Source of the DNA: Gammaproteobacteria bacterium
GTDB taxonomy: Bacteria > Pseudomonadota > Gammaproteobacteria > Steroidobacterales > Steroidobacteraceae
DNA length: 64,000 nt
Direction: 5' to 3'
Assembly (NCBI GenBank): GCA_025355645.1
Contig: JANXZG010000053.1
Span: forward strand, 1-64,000
The position numbers were made by a program, and so were the translations under genes. The notes beneath the pieces were generated by a model, which saw nothing but the letters and a program-made list of their open reading frames with translations, had not been told where the DNA came from and did no database searches. Position 1 is the first letter of the stretch. Every line of letters starts with the position of its first letter. Positions 25,202 to 34,242 of this stretch are shown one piece after another.

Positions 25202-26325
25202 ACTGCTTCGCCTGGTCTCGTACCCTCTTTTTGTCCCTGGCGCTGCTACTTGGGGCCTCGATCCGGGCCGAGGCGCATGTCGCCAGCAATAGTTTCCTGA
25301 CGATGCGCATCGAGGGCGCCGGCGTCGACGGTTCGGTCGAGCTCGCGGTCCGCGATGCGGAGATCGCCGTTGGCCTCGATGCCAATCGCGACGGCAAGGT
25401 CAGCTGGGGCGAAGTACGCGCCGCTCAGGCGGCGCTGGGCGTGTACCTGCGGCAACACCTGCAGCTGAAATCCGGCGATGCGGCTTGCACGCTGCATTTC
25501 GGCGCGCTGCTGGTCAACGAGCGGGTTGATGGCAACTACCTGTGGCAACCCTTCACGGCCGAATGTCCCGCCACGCTGCAGCAATTGAGCGTCGTCTACC
25601 GGTTGCTCGATCAGGAAGATCCATCGCACCGCGGCCTGCTGACTCTGGTCTCGCACGGCAGCACCCAGTCTGCGGTCCTTGGCGGTGCGCAGAAGCTGCA
25701 GCGCTTTGATCTCGCGCACCCCTCGACGATGTCCGCATTTGCCGAATATTTTCGTGTCGGCGTGTTTCATATCTGGAGCGGGATCGACCACCTGCTGTTC
25801 CTGCTGTCGCTGCTGCTGCCCGCGGTGCTGCTGCGCCGGGATAATCGCTGGCAGGCCGTGCCGCAAGCCGCCCCAGCGCTCTACAACATACTCAAAGTGG
25901 TGACGGCGTTCACTCTGGCCCATTCGATCACGCTGTCGCTTGCCGCCTTCGATGTGATCCGCCTGCCATCCCGGCTGACCGAGTCGGTCATCGCAGGCTC
26001 GATCATTATCGGCGCGCTGAACAATGTATTCCCGCTGGTGACCGAGGCACGGTGGCGCATCGCCTTTGCCTTTGGCCTGTTGCATGGCTTCGGGTTTGCC
26101 GCCGTGCTCTCGGACATGGGCCTGCCGCGCGGCGCGCGGCTGCTGTCACTGGTCGCATTCAACCTCGGCGTCGAAGCCGGGCAGCTCGCCGTGGTGCTGG
26201 CGGTCATGCCGATCGCGTATGTGCTGCGTGCTTCGCGCCTTTACCAGCGCGGCATCATGCCGTGGGGATCGACCGCGATTGCTGGCCTCGCGCTCGTGTG
26301 GTTCGTGCAGCGCGCGCTGGGTTAG
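25198..26325 (+). CDS. HupE/UreJ family membrane protein with N-terminal EF-hand-like loop
   Basis: A 375-residue protein: signal peptide to about residue 26, a periplasmic domain to about 180, then six or seven helices of the HupE/UreJ_2 type (FHIWSGIDHLLFLLSLLLPA; FTLAHSITLSLAAFDV; ESVIAGSIIIGALNN; FAFGLLHGFGFA; FNLGVEAGQ). HupE/UreJ proteins are nickel permeases or related metal transporters. Residues 61-72 (DANRDGKVSWGE) form a complete canonical EF-hand loop, pointing to Ca2+ binding outside the membrane. It ends the ECF-associated operon. Transported substrate unknown. Confidence 0.85.
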   Translation: MNCFAWSRTLFLSLALLLGASIRAEAHVASNSFLTMRIEGAGVDGSVELAVRDAEIAVGLDANRDGKVSWGEVRAAQAALGVYLRQHLQLKSGDAACTLHFGALLVNERVDGNYLWQPFTAECPATLQQLSVVYRLLDQEDPSHRGLLTLVSHGSTQSAVLGGAQKLQRFDLAHPSTMSAFAEYFRVGVFHIWSGIDHLLFLLSLLLPAVLLRRDNRWQAVPQAAPALYNILKVVTAFTLAHSITLSLAAFDVIRLPSRLTESVIAGSIIIGALNNVFPLVTEARWRIAFAFGLLHGFGFAAVLSDMGLPRGARLLSLVAFNLGVEAGQLAVVLAVMPIAYVLRASRLYQRGIMPWGSTAIAGLALVWFVQRALG

Positions 26326-26341
26326 GGACGACAACGGCGGA

Positions 26342-26355
26342 GTTGACCGGTCAAC
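26342..26355. repeat. 14-bp perfect palindrome GTTGACCGGTCAAC
   Basis: This self-complementary sequence lies 16 bp after the HupE/UreJ stop, in the gap between two converging operons. No T-run follows on either strand, so it is not a normal terminator. It might be a protein-binding site or chance. Confidence 0.5.
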
Positions 26356-26446
26356 GCTGTTCCATGCGCGATCTGATGATCTTTTTTGCGTCGTGAAGCG
26401 CCAGGTAGCCGGCCACGAGATCGACGGCTTTAGGACGGTCCCACGC
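26351..26446 (-). pseudogene. Possible C-terminal remnant of an unknown gene
   Basis: One minus-strand frame without a start codon reads AWDRPKAVDLVAGYLALH, then DAKKIIRSRMEQR and a TGA at 26353. It overlaps the end of the SRPBCC gene in a different frame. The composition looks like a helical protein C-terminus, so it may be what remains of a gene or the original end of a frameshifted neighbour. Evidence is weak. Confidence 0.2.
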
Positions 26447-26915
26447 TTACCTCCAGGATGACGAGAAGCTCGTCCAGTTGCGCGAATGTCTCGGGCATCC
26501 CATCCTCCATCCCGGCAATGGCAGCGTCGAGCGCTTCCTTCGAGGGATGGAGTTCGTGCATGACCAGCAGCGTCTTGCCGCCTCGTTCCTCGAAGGTCAC
26601 CGTGGTGACGGCGCCGTCGCCACTTTCGTCATTGGTCCAGACGAGACGCGAGTGCGGTGTCACTTCGATGTACCTGCCGAAGAACGCCATGGGCTTTGAG
26701 GCCTCGTGGCCGAACTCGAAACGGTAGCTGCCCCCGACACGAACATCCGCCTCGCAGGAAAGCAGGGACACGCCTGTCGACTTCGGTGCCCACCACCGCT
26801 TGAGCAGTTCAGGTCTGGTCCACGCCTCGAACACGATGCGCGCTGAGCCATTGAAGATTCGCGTGACGACTAACTCACGCTCAGACTTCCGTTCCACGGT
26901 CGTGCGGTTCTTCAT
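26430..26915 (-). CDS. SRPBCC (AHSA1-like) domain protein
   Basis: A 161-residue single-domain protein of the START/Bet v1 superfamily, AHSA1 type: LVVTRIFNGSARIVFEAWTRPELLKRWW at the N-terminus, then GGSYRFEF, MAFFGRYIEVTPHSRLVWT and the C-terminal helix GMPETFAQLDELL. Such proteins bind hydrophobic ligands. The ATG at 26915 lies 10 nt after the ArsR gene. ArsR plus AHSA1 pairs form a common two-gene unit in proteobacteria and actinobacteria; the inducer is usually unknown. Confidence 0.88.
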   Translation of the reverse strand: MKNRTTVERKSERELVVTRIFNGSARIVFEAWTRPELLKRWWAPKSTGVSLLSCEADVRVGGSYRFEFGHEASKPMAFFGRYIEVTPHSRLVWTNDESGDGAVTTVTFEERGGKTLLVMHELHPSKEALDAAIAGMEDGMPETFAQLDELLVILEVSVGPS

Positions 26916-26925
26916 GGGGCTAGGC

Positions 26926-27300
26926 TCACTCTCTCTTCTTTCGCTGCTTGCGCCCATCGACTTTCTCCTTCCTTCTCTGTTCCGCAATAACCTTGTCCAG
27001 CTCCTCGAAGCGTACGGCCCAGATCTGGCGATACCTCTCGATCCATGCCGCCTCTTCCTCCAGTCGGCGCAGACCGAGCTTGCAGGTGCGCACGCGTCCG
27101 ACCTTCTCCGTGGTGACGAGCCCCGCCTGCTCCAAGACGCCGACATGCTTCTTCATGCCCGTGAGGGTCATGTGGAATTTCTTGGCAAGGTCCGTGATCG
27201 AAGCGTCTACTCGCCCGAGTTGCTCCAGAACGCCGCGTCGGGTGGCGTCCGAGAGCGCGCCGAACGAGGCATCGAAGCGCGTTCCGGTATACTGAACCAT
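26926..27300 (-). CDS. ArsR-family transcriptional regulator
   Basis: A 124-residue winged-helix regulator: FGALSDATRRGVLEQLGRVDASITDLAKKFHMTLTGMKKHVGVLEQAGLVTTEKVGRVRTCKL is the full HTH_20/ArsR core, followed by a basic coiled tail (RRKEKVDGRKQRKKRE). No cysteine-based metal site such as ELCVC is present, so it belongs to the non-metal ArsR group that accompanies SRPBCC proteins. The ATG at 27300 lies inside a 24-bp palindrome that is probably its own operator. Confidence 0.9.
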   Translation of the reverse strand: MVQYTGTRFDASFGALSDATRRGVLEQLGRVDASITDLAKKFHMTLTGMKKHVGVLEQAGLVTTEKVGRVRTCKLGLRRLEEEAAWIERYRQIWAVRFEELDKVIAEQRRKEKVDGRKQRKKRE

Positions 27301-27312
27301 GTGGTTCAGTAT
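27289..27312. promoter_or_regulatory. Predicted ArsR autoregulatory operator
   Basis: Arms ATACTGAACCA (27289-27299) and TGGTTCAGTAT (27302-27312) are exact reverse complements with a TG centre. The palindrome covers the ArsR start codon. A possible weak promoter on the minus strand, TTGCAC (27338-27333) and TACATA (27315-27310), would be overlapped at its -10. This is a typical layout for autorepression; binding is inferred. Confidence 0.7.
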
Positions 27313-27448
27313 GTAACACACGGAATGGCGGCGTGCAAGGGGAGGCCAAACGCGCGTTGCGTCGCCGGCCGCCCTCACTCCGAAATCGACCCCCTTATCG
27401 AGGCAGAGTCGACCGACTTAGTGATCCTTAGGCCCTGAGGAGGAAACT

Positions 27449-29590
27449 TCAGGTGCGCGTGAGCTGCTGGGTACCTATCGGCAGTGCACGCAGGCGCCTG
27501 CCTGTCGCCGCGCAGATCGCGTTGCATACGGCCGGCGCCACCAGCGCGACCGAAGGCTCGCCAATGCCGCCGGGCGGCTCATCGCTCGAGAGCAGGTGCA
27601 CCTCGATGATCGGCATCTCATTGGCACGCAGCACGCGGTAGGTGTTGAAGTTGGTCTGCTGCACCTGGCCCTTGCTGATCGTGATGTCGCCCCATAACGT
27701 TGAAGAGAGCCCGAAAACGATGCCGCCCTCGACTTGGGATTCGATGATCTTCGGATTGACCATTTGTCCGCAATCGACGACGCAGGTGATCTTGTGGACT
27801 TTTACCGCACCGGCGTCAATCGAGATCTCCGCCACTTCTGCCAGCACGGTCCCATAGGCTTCCATCAGCGCAAGGCCCTTGAAATGTCCGGGCGCCGCTT
27901 CGCCCAAGCCTGCGCGCCTGCCTGCTTCCTCGAGTACGCGCCGATGCCGCGGTTTGCTGGCAAGCAGGCCATGGCGAAAATCGTAGGGCTTCACATCGGC
28001 CGCGGCCGCGAGCTCATCCATGAAGCACTCGACCGCGAAGCAGTTGATCGCATTGCTGACCGAGCGCAGGTAGCCGAAATCCACGCCGACTTCCTGACGG
28101 GTATAGCGAACCGCGACGTTGGGCACTACATAGAAGTAATTCGCGGCAGCTTCGAGCACCGAATCGAAGGGATCCTTAGACGTCGGGTCAAAGCGGGCGG
28201 TAATCGAGGGACTGGTGGTATGGAAATCCCAGGCAGTCAGCTTCATTTGCGCATCGAATGCGCCGCTCAGGCCGATCAGCGCGGGCGGACGGTAGAAGTC
28301 GTGCATCATGTCATCTTCGCGCGTCCAGAGCAGCTTGACCGGACGCCCCACGGCCTGCGAGGCCAGCGCCGCCGCGGGAATGAAATCGGTATCCAGGCGC
28401 CGCCCGAACGCGCCGCCGATCAAGGTCGTGAACACGCGCACCTTCTCAGGCGCAAGGCCGAGCGCCGCGGCCGCAGCGCTTTGCGCCAGCTGCTGCGCCT
28501 GGGTGCCGACGTACAGGTCACAGCGGTCGCCCCTGACGTCGGCGGTGCAGTTCATCGGCTCCATCGGCGCGTGCGCGAGCATTGGCAGCTCGTACACGGC
28601 GCTGACATTCTTGTGCGCGCCTTTTAGCGCCTGCACCGGATCCCCGTCCTTGCGCGCCGATAGCGATTTGCCCGCGAGCAGTGACTTATGCAGGGCTGCG
28701 CGGATGCCGGCGTTATCGAGCTTTGCATTCGCGCCGTGATCCCAGCTTATTTTCAGCTCGTCGCGGGCCTTGATCGCCTGCCAGTAGTGGTCCGCAATCA
28801 CCATGATGCCGCTCGCGCAGGACAGGACCTTGCGCACGCCGGGCATCGCTTGCGCGGTGCTTGCATCGAAGGACTGCGCTGAACCGCCGAGGGTCGCGCA
28901 CTGCGCGAGCGCCGCATGCAGCATCCCTGGCAGTTTGACGTCGATGCCAAACTCCGCGCTGCCATCTACCTTGGATGGCGTGTCGAGCCGCGGCAGGCTC
29001 TGGCCAATCAACTTGAAATCCGCGCGCTCCTTCAGCTTCACGTTCTGTGGCACAGGCAGCTTCGCCGCAGCCGCGGCCAGCTCGCCATAGCTCAATGACT
29101 TGCCATGGGCACTTTGGATCGAGCCGTTCTCGGCGTGACATTGATCGGGGACAATTCCCCAGACCTGCGCCGCCGCACTGGTCAGCATGAGTCGTGCCTG
29201 GGCGCCCGCGGTGCGAAGCTTCAGCCAGGCATCCGCGACACTGTTGCTGGTACCGGTGATCTGGCCGCCATTGCCCTGGTTCACGTAGGCATCGCCCACC
29301 GGTGCCGAGATGATCCGGATGGCCGCGATGCCGACCTCCAGTTCCTCGGCCAGCAGCATCGGCAGCGCGGTGTAGACACCCTGCCCCATCTCCGAGCGAT
29401 CCACGAGCACCGTGATCGAATTATCCGCGCCGATCCGCAGCCAGGCATTCAGCTCGCCGGCGGCTTTGCGAACGCCGGCCGCACCGCCACGGGCCGGCAG
29501 CGAGAGCGCAAGCACGAGGCCTGCGCCGCCCACGCCAACGCTCGCCAGGAAATCGCGGCGGTTGATCGCCGCTGGTGATGGGCTATGCAT
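27449..29590 (-). CDS. iorB: Molybdopterin-binding oxidoreductase subunit (isoquinoline 1-oxidoreductase beta type)
   Basis: A 713-residue large subunit of a two-component xanthine-oxidase-family hydroxylase. It begins with a Tat-type signal ([21 protein letters not shown]), so the mature enzyme is probably periplasmic or membrane-attached. Molybdopterin-domain blocks include [53 protein letters not shown] and the C-terminal [19 protein letters not shown] with the catalytic-type Glu. The natural substrate is unknown; the family oxidises N-heterocycles or aldehydes. It is preceded by its iron-sulfur subunit with an 8-nt overlap. No FAD subunit or XdhC-type maturation gene is adjacent. Confidence 0.87.
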   Translation of the reverse strand: MHSPSPAAINRRDFLASVGVGGAGLVLALSLPARGGAAGVRKAAGELNAWLRIGADNSITVLVDRSEMGQGVYTALPMLLAEELEVGIAAIRIISAPVGDAYVNQGNGGQITGTSNSVADAWLKLRTAGAQARLMLTSAAAQVWGIVPDQCHAENGSIQSAHGKSLSYGELAAAAAKLPVPQNVKLKERADFKLIGQSLPRLDTPSKVDGSAEFGIDVKLPGMLHAALAQCATLGGSAQSFDASTAQAMPGVRKVLSCASGIMVIADHYWQAIKARDELKISWDHGANAKLDNAGIRAALHKSLLAGKSLSARKDGDPVQALKGAHKNVSAVYELPMLAHAPMEPMNCTADVRGDRCDLYVGTQAQQLAQSAAAAALGLAPEKVRVFTTLIGGAFGRRLDTDFIPAAALASQAVGRPVKLLWTREDDMMHDFYRPPALIGLSGAFDAQMKLTAWDFHTTSPSITARFDPTSKDPFDSVLEAAANYFYVVPNVAVRYTRQEVGVDFGYLRSVSNAINCFAVECFMDELAAAADVKPYDFRHGLLASKPRHRRVLEEAGRRAGLGEAAPGHFKGLALMEAYGTVLAEVAEISIDAGAVKVHKITCVVDCGQMVNPKIIESQVEGGIVFGLSSTLWGDITISKGQVQQTNFNTYRVLRANEMPIIEVHLLSSDEPPGGIGEPSVALVAPAVCNAICAATGRRLRALPIGTQQLTRT

Positions 29591-30056
29591 GCGCCCCGCT
29601 CGCCTTCAGCAGCTCGGCGGCGCGGTGAACCGCAGCGCGGATGCGCGAGTAGGTGCCGCAGCGGCAGATGTTGCCGGCCATCGCCGCGTCGATGTCAGCA
29701 TCGCTCGGGTCTGGGTTGGCATTGAGCAGCGCCGCGGCCGACATCAGCTGCCCGGACTGGCAATAGCCGCACTGCGGGACATCGAGCTCGATCCAGGCTT
29801 TTTGCAGCACGTGGCTGCGATCCGCCGAGAGCCCCTCGATCGTCGTGACGGCCTTGCCCTCGACCGCGTTCAGCGGCACGAGGCATGAGCGCACCGGCAC
29901 GCCGTCCAGGTGGACCGTGCAGGCGCCGCACATTGCTTTGCCGCAGCCGAACTTCGTCCCGGTCATCCCGAGGTGATCGCGCAGTACCCACAGCAGCGGA
30001 GTTTCCGGATCCGCATCGATTTCAAGGACTGTTGAATTTACGTTGAGTTTGATCAT
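29583..30056 (-). CDS. iorA: [2Fe-2S] subunit of the IorAB-type hydroxylase
   Basis: The 157-residue small subunit carries two iron-sulfur sites: the ferredoxin-type cluster in [16 protein letters not shown] with a later Cys (RSCL), and the C-terminal helical site [10 protein letters not shown] plus [14 protein letters not shown]. It passes electrons from the molybdenum subunit to an external acceptor, probably a cytochrome c. The ATG at 30056 begins the conserved MIKLNVN strand. It is divergent from the AI-2E family gene across a 63-bp gap that must hold both promoters. Confidence 0.9.
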   Translation of the reverse strand: MIKLNVNSTVLEIDADPETPLLWVLRDHLGMTGTKFGCGKAMCGACTVHLDGVPVRSCLVPLNAVEGKAVTTIEGLSADRSHVLQKAWIELDVPQCGYCQSGQLMSAAALLNANPDPSDADIDAAMAGNICRCGTYSRIRAAVHRAAELLKASGAHA

Positions 30057-30119
30057 TTTCTCGATTTGGATAGTACGCCGGGCGGGAAAATTTAGGGAGG
30101 GGGATGTTAGGATCGCGCC

Positions 30120-31175
30120 ATGAAACCGCACCCCGAATTCTACGCGCGCATGTTCACGCTGGCCGTTGCGGTCGCGCTCGGCTACGCGCTGTTCCTGATC
30201 TTCGCGCCGTTCGCCGGCGCGATCTGCTGGGCCGTGTTTCTCGCATTCCTGCTGTTTCCGCTCAATACGCGCCTGCGGGCTCGCCTGAAAGGACGGTCCG
30301 CGCCAGCGGCGGGCCTGCTGACCGTACTGGTGCTGCTCGGCGTGCTGCTGCCCTTCTCCGCGCTGTCGGTCGAGTTCGTGGCGCAGATAGCCGCGCTATC
30401 CGGCCAACTGCAGGCCGCGGCGGCCCGGGTCGATGTGCATTCGGTCGCGGACCTGCAGCGTTTCCCGTGGGTCGCCTCGATGGATGAGTGGCTGGCGACG
30501 CATTTCCACGTGTCCACCCAGACGGTGCAAAGCTGGCTGGTCGAGGGCACGCATGCGATGCTCGAGCATGCGGCCGGTATCGGCGGCTCAGTGTTCCTGG
30601 GCACCGTGAACTCGCTCTTTGGCATGGCCCTGACGCTGGTGCTGCTGTTTTTTTTCCTCAGTGATGGCGATGCCATGGTGCTGCGTGCGCGCGGCCTGAT
30701 TCCAATGAGCCAGGCGCACACCGAGCGGCTGCTGGTCAGGCTCGCGGGGATCGCCCGCGCGATCGTCGTTGGCACCACCCTGACCGCACTGTTGCAGGGG
30801 CTGCTGCTCGGCATTGGTTTTCGAATAGTCGGCCTGCCCTCGCCGGTCGTCTTCGGCGTGCTCGGTGCGCTGGTGGCGATGCTCCCCGTCGGCGGCACGG
30901 CGCTGCTGTGGGTGCCGGCGACCGCGTGGTTGTTCTTCGATCATCATAACGGCTTGGGAACGCTGATGGCGGCCTGGGGCCTTATGCTGGCGGGCCTCGA
31001 CAATGTGCTGAAGCCGCTGCTGATTTCGGGGCGCGCGCCGGTGTCCGCGCTGGTCGTGTTCCTGGGCGTACTGGGCGGCATCGCGGCATTCGGTGCGATC
31101 GGCATGATCGCAGGGCCGGTCCTGGTATCGCTCGCGCTCGCGCTGCTCGAGCTGGCGGAAGAAGAGCGCGCCTGA
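30120..31175 (+). CDS. AI-2E transporter (PerM/TqsA) family membrane protein
   Basis: The 351-residue protein has about seven or eight helices and the family's typical layout: hydrophobic N-terminus ([25 protein letters not shown]), a central amphipathic periplasmic stretch (about 90-145), and the C-terminal blocks [30 protein letters not shown] and [21 protein letters not shown]. Members export autoinducer-2 or ions, but most are of unknown substrate. The stop overlaps uvrD by one base (TGATG). Confidence 0.85.
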   Translation: MKPHPEFYARMFTLAVAVALGYALFLIFAPFAGAICWAVFLAFLLFPLNTRLRARLKGRSAPAAGLLTVLVLLGVLLPFSALSVEFVAQIAALSGQLQAAAARVDVHSVADLQRFPWVASMDEWLATHFHVSTQTVQSWLVEGTHAMLEHAAGIGGSVFLGTVNSLFGMALTLVLLFFFLSDGDAMVLRARGLIPMSQAHTERLLVRLAGIARAIVVGTTLTALLQGLLLGIGFRIVGLPSPVVFGVLGALVAMLPVGGTALLWVPATAWLFFDHHNGLGTLMAAWGLMLAGLDNVLKPLLISGRAPVSALVVFLGVLGGIAAFGAIGMIAGPVLVSLALALLELAEEERA

Positions 31176-33343
31176 TGGATGTCTCCCACCTGCTGGACCA
31201 GCTCAACGATGCGCAGCGCCAGGCCGTGGCCGCGCCGCTCGCCCCCGCGCTGGTGCTCGCCGGCGCGGGCAGCGGCAAGACCCGCGTGCTGGTGCACCGG
31301 ATTGCCTGGCTGATCCAGGTCGAGGGCGTTTCGCCCATGGGCATCCTCGCGGTCACGTTCACGACCAAAGCGGCCGCGGAGATGCGCGGCCGGATCCAGA
31401 CATTGCTCGGCATTCCAGGCGCCTCGATGTGGATCGGCACGTTCCATGGCCTCGCGCACCGGCTGCTGCGCCGGCATTGGCGCGAGGCGCAGCTGCCGCA
31501 GACCTTCCAGATCCTGGATTCGGAAGACCAAACGCGCTTGCTGCGCAAGGTGCTGAAGGCGATGGACCTCGATGAGACACGCTGGGTGCCGCGCGAGATC
31601 CAGTGGTTCATCAACGCGCAGAAGGACGAGGGGCTGCGATCGAAGCACTTGAAAGACGAGGGCGATGCGACGCGACGCCAGCTGATCCGCATCTACCAGG
31701 CCTACGAGGAAGCCTGCCAGAGGGCCGGGGTCGTCGATTTTGCGGAGCTGCTGCTGCGCGCCTATGAGATATGGCGCGACAATGCGGAACTGCTGGCGCA
31801 TTACCAGGCCCGCTTCCGCCATGTGCTGGTTGATGAGTTCCAGGATACCAACACGATCCAGTACAAGTGGTTCACGCTGCTCGCCGGGCGCACGGGCCTG
31901 CCGTTTGCGGTCGGCGACGATGACCAGTCGATCTACCGCTGGCGCGGTGCGAAGGCCGAGAACCTGAACCAGTTCCGGCGCGACTTCCCCGCAGCGACGC
32001 TCTATAAGCTTGAGCAGAATTACCGCTCGACCGGCACGATCCTGAAGGCTGCGAATGCCCTGATTGCGAACAATGCCGGGCGCCTGGGCAAGACGCTATG
32101 GACCGCCGGCGAGGAAGGCGAACGCATCAAGCTGTATGCGGCGTTCAATGAACGCGACGAGGCCGATTTCGTCGTGAACCGGATCCGGGAATGGACCGAC
32201 CAGGGCGGCGCGCGCCGTGAGGTCGCGATCCTGTACCGCTCGAATGCCCAGTCCCGCGTGTTCGAGGAGGCTTTCCTGAATGCGCGCCTGCCCTACCGCG
32301 TGTACGGCGGCCTGCGGTTTTTCGAGCGGGCCGAGATCAAGGATGCGCTCGCCTACCTGCGCCTGATTTCAAGCCGTGCGGATGACACCTCGTTCGAGCG
32401 CATCGTAAACCTGCCCACCCGCGGCATTGGTGCAAAAAGCGTGGATGCACTGCGCGACAGCGCGCGCGCCGCTGGCACCTCCCTGTGGGCGGCTGCGCTG
32501 GCGAGCATGGCCGCAGGATCGAGCGCGCAGCGAGCTTCTCAGGCGCTCGGCGCGTTCCTCGCCCTGATCGATCGGCTGGACCAGGAAATCAACGAGCTCG
32601 AGTTGCATGAGCGGGTCGATCATGTCATCCAGATGAGCGGCCTGATCGAGCACTACAAGAAGGAGAAGGGCGATCGCGGCGAGGGGCGCATCGAGAACCT
32701 GCTGGAACTGGTCAGCGCCGCACGCGGCTTCACGCCCGATACCGAAGATGAGCATATCGCGGCCATGTCGCCGCTCGATGCATTCCTTGCCCACGCGGTG
32801 CTCGAATCAGGCGAGGGCCAGGCGGATGAGTGGGACGACTGCGTACAGATGATGACGCTGCATTCGGCCAAGGGGCTCGAATTTCCCGTGGTCTTTCTGG
32901 TGGGCCTCGAGGACGGGCTGTTTCCACACCAGCGATCGGTCGCGGACCTGGCCGGACTCGAGGAGGAGCGGCGCTTGTGCTACGTGGGCGCAACGCGCGC
33001 GATGCGCCGTTTATACCTGACCTACGCCGAACAGCGGCGCATGTACGGCATCGACAGTTTCGGGCAACCCTCGCGCTTCCTCAGTGAATTGCCCGTGGAG
33101 CTGATCGAGGAAGTCAGGCCCCGCATCCAGGTATCGCGCCCGACCTTCGTAGCCCGCAAACCTGCCCTCGAAACCCCGGTCCCGGGGATGCGCATGGGCA
33201 GCAGGGTCCGGCATGGCAAGTTCGGGGACGGGGTGGTGCTCAATTTCGAGGGAAATGGACCGCATGCGCGGGTTCAGGTGAACTTCGAGGGTCCCGGAAC
33301 CAAGTGGTTGATGTTAAGTTATGCCAATCTTGACCTGATTTAG
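31175..33343 (+). CDS. uvrD: DNA helicase II UvrD
   Basis: A 722-residue superfamily 1A 3'-5' helicase, the same size as E. coli UvrD (720). It unwinds DNA in nucleotide excision and mismatch repair. Motifs: Q-motif LNDAQRQAV, Walker A AGAGSGKTR (about 30), motif Ia TFTTKAAAEM, II VDEFQDTN, III VGDDDQSIYRWRGA, IV LEQNYRST, V LHSAKGLEF, VI VGATRAMRRLYL. The C-terminal GSRVRHGKFGDGVVLNFEG module is the Tudor-like RNA polymerase-binding region of UvrD rather than Rep. Confidence 0.95.
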   Translation: MDVSHLLDQLNDAQRQAVAAPLAPALVLAGAGSGKTRVLVHRIAWLIQVEGVSPMGILAVTFTTKAAAEMRGRIQTLLGIPGASMWIGTFHGLAHRLLRRHWREAQLPQTFQILDSEDQTRLLRKVLKAMDLDETRWVPREIQWFINAQKDEGLRSKHLKDEGDATRRQLIRIYQAYEEACQRAGVVDFAELLLRAYEIWRDNAELLAHYQARFRHVLVDEFQDTNTIQYKWFTLLAGRTGLPFAVGDDDQSIYRWRGAKAENLNQFRRDFPAATLYKLEQNYRSTGTILKAANALIANNAGRLGKTLWTAGEEGERIKLYAAFNERDEADFVVNRIREWTDQGGARREVAILYRSNAQSRVFEEAFLNARLPYRVYGGLRFFERAEIKDALAYLRLISSRADDTSFERIVNLPTRGIGAKSVDALRDSARAAGTSLWAAALASMAAGSSAQRASQALGAFLALIDRLDQEINELELHERVDHVIQMSGLIEHYKKEKGDRGEGRIENLLELVSAARGFTPDTEDEHIAAMSPLDAFLAHAVLESGEGQADEWDDCVQMMTLHSAKGLEFPVVFLVGLEDGLFPHQRSVADLAGLEEERRLCYVGATRAMRRLYLTYAEQRRMYGIDSFGQPSRFLSELPVELIEEVRPRIQVSRPTFVARKPALETPVPGMRMGSRVRHGKFGDGVVLNFEGNGPHARVQVNFEGPGTKWLMLSYANLDLI

Positions 33344-33351
33344 CGTATTTT

Positions 33352-33380
33352 TTGGCAACCATTTACCACTTTATCATAAA
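33352..33380 (+). promoter_or_regulatory. Candidate sigma-70 promoter for dtd
   Basis: TTGGCA (33352-33357), 17 bp, CATAAA (33375-33380) lie in an unusually AT-rich 105-bp gap after uvrD. Hexamers match five and four consensus bases respectively. Transcription would start near 33387, just around the small leader frame. Confidence 0.4.
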
Positions 33381-33449
33381 ATGAGAGTTATGGATAAAAG
33401 CACCTTGAATTTGGCCATTTATTTGCAGGTGGTGGAGATTTTTCTCTGA
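33381..33449 (+). CDS. Possible 22-residue leader peptide upstream of dtd
   Basis: An ATG at 33381 (or in-frame ATG 33390) opens a short frame, MRVMDKSTLNLAIYLQVVEI plus FL, whose TGA at 33447-33449 overlaps the dtd ATG (TGATG). This could couple dtd translation to a leader peptide. dtd also has its own GGTGGAG ribosome-binding site, and the peptide resembles nothing known, so it may be chance. Confidence 0.25.
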   Translation: MRVMDKSTLNLAIYLQVVEIFL

Positions 33450-33886
33450 TGATTGCGCTTTTGCAACGTGTAGTGGAGGCCAACGTCAGGATCGAGGGCA
33501 AGATGCTCGGCTCGATCCGCACCGGTTTGCTCGCGCTGATCGCTGTGCGCCCGACCGACACGGTGGAGAGTGCCTCGGGGCTGTTGCAGCGGATGTTGCG
33601 CTACCGCATTTTTGCAGATCCCGTGGGCAAGATGAACCTGAGCTTGAGGGATGTGCAGGGCGGCCTGCTGCTGGTGCCGCAATTCACGCTGGTCGCTGAC
33701 ACCGACAAGGGTCTGCGGCCCGGGTTCTCGCATGCGGCGGATCCCGCGCTTGGCCGGCAACTGTTTGAAGGCCTGGTGCGTGAGGCGCAACAACATCATT
33801 CCCCGGTCGCCAGCGGCTGCTTTGGCGCCCATATGCAGGTCACGCTGACGAATGACGGGCCCGTGACGATCTGGCTGGAGAGCTGA
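33449..33886 (+). CDS. dtd: D-aminoacyl-tRNA deacylase
   Basis: A 145-residue DTD enzyme that hydrolyses D-amino acids (and glycine) mischarged on tRNA. It begins MIALLQRVVEANVRIEG, contains NLSLRDVQGGLLLVPQFTLVAD with the catalytic-site Thr of the S/PQFTL motif (Pro in place of the commoner Ser), and ends NDGPVTIWLES with the cross-subunit GPVT motif. Length matches E. coli Dtd (145). Confidence 0.94.
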   Translation: MIALLQRVVEANVRIEGKMLGSIRTGLLALIAVRPTDTVESASGLLQRMLRYRIFADPVGKMNLSLRDVQGGLLLVPQFTLVADTDKGLRPGFSHAADPALGRQLFEGLVREAQQHHSPVASGCFGAHMQVTLTNDGPVTIWLES

Positions 33887-33993
33887 AGGGCCGCAATTTG
33901 AACGCAGAGTGTGCGCCGGTGGTCAAACGAGGGGTGGCCTTTGGCGTATCATTGCCCCTTCAGAATGCTGACTGACGGAATCGGAGAAAGCTC

Positions 33994-34236
33994 ATGTTCG
34001 ATACTAGAATGCTGGTGGTCATTTTACTGATCGCCCTGGTCATATTCGGCACCAAGCGCCTGCGCACGATTGGCTCCGATCTCGGCGCCGCGGTCAAGGG
34101 TTTCAAGCAAGCCATGAACGCCGGCGAACGCGAGGAAGAAGTCAAACAGCTGAACCAGGAAAAAGACGCCGATTTCGACGCCACCGCAGCCAAGCGGGAA
34201 ACCGAGGTCAAGACGCCCCCCAAGACCAGCGCCTGA
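33994..34236 (+). CDS. tatA: Twin-arginine translocase subunit TatA
   Basis: The 80-residue protein has one N-terminal helix ([17 protein letters not shown]), the [14 protein letters not shown] hinge, an amphipathic helix ([12 protein letters not shown]) and a charged tail. TatA multimerises to form the Tat pore for folded proteins. A GGAGAAAG site precedes the ATG. It heads tatABC; a probable client, the RR-signal IorB protein, is in this window. Confidence 0.93.
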   Translation: MFDTRMLVVILLIALVIFGTKRLRTIGSDLGAAVKGFKQAMNAGEREEEVKQLNQEKDADFDATAAKRETEVKTPPKTSA

Positions 34237-34242
34237 CATCGC

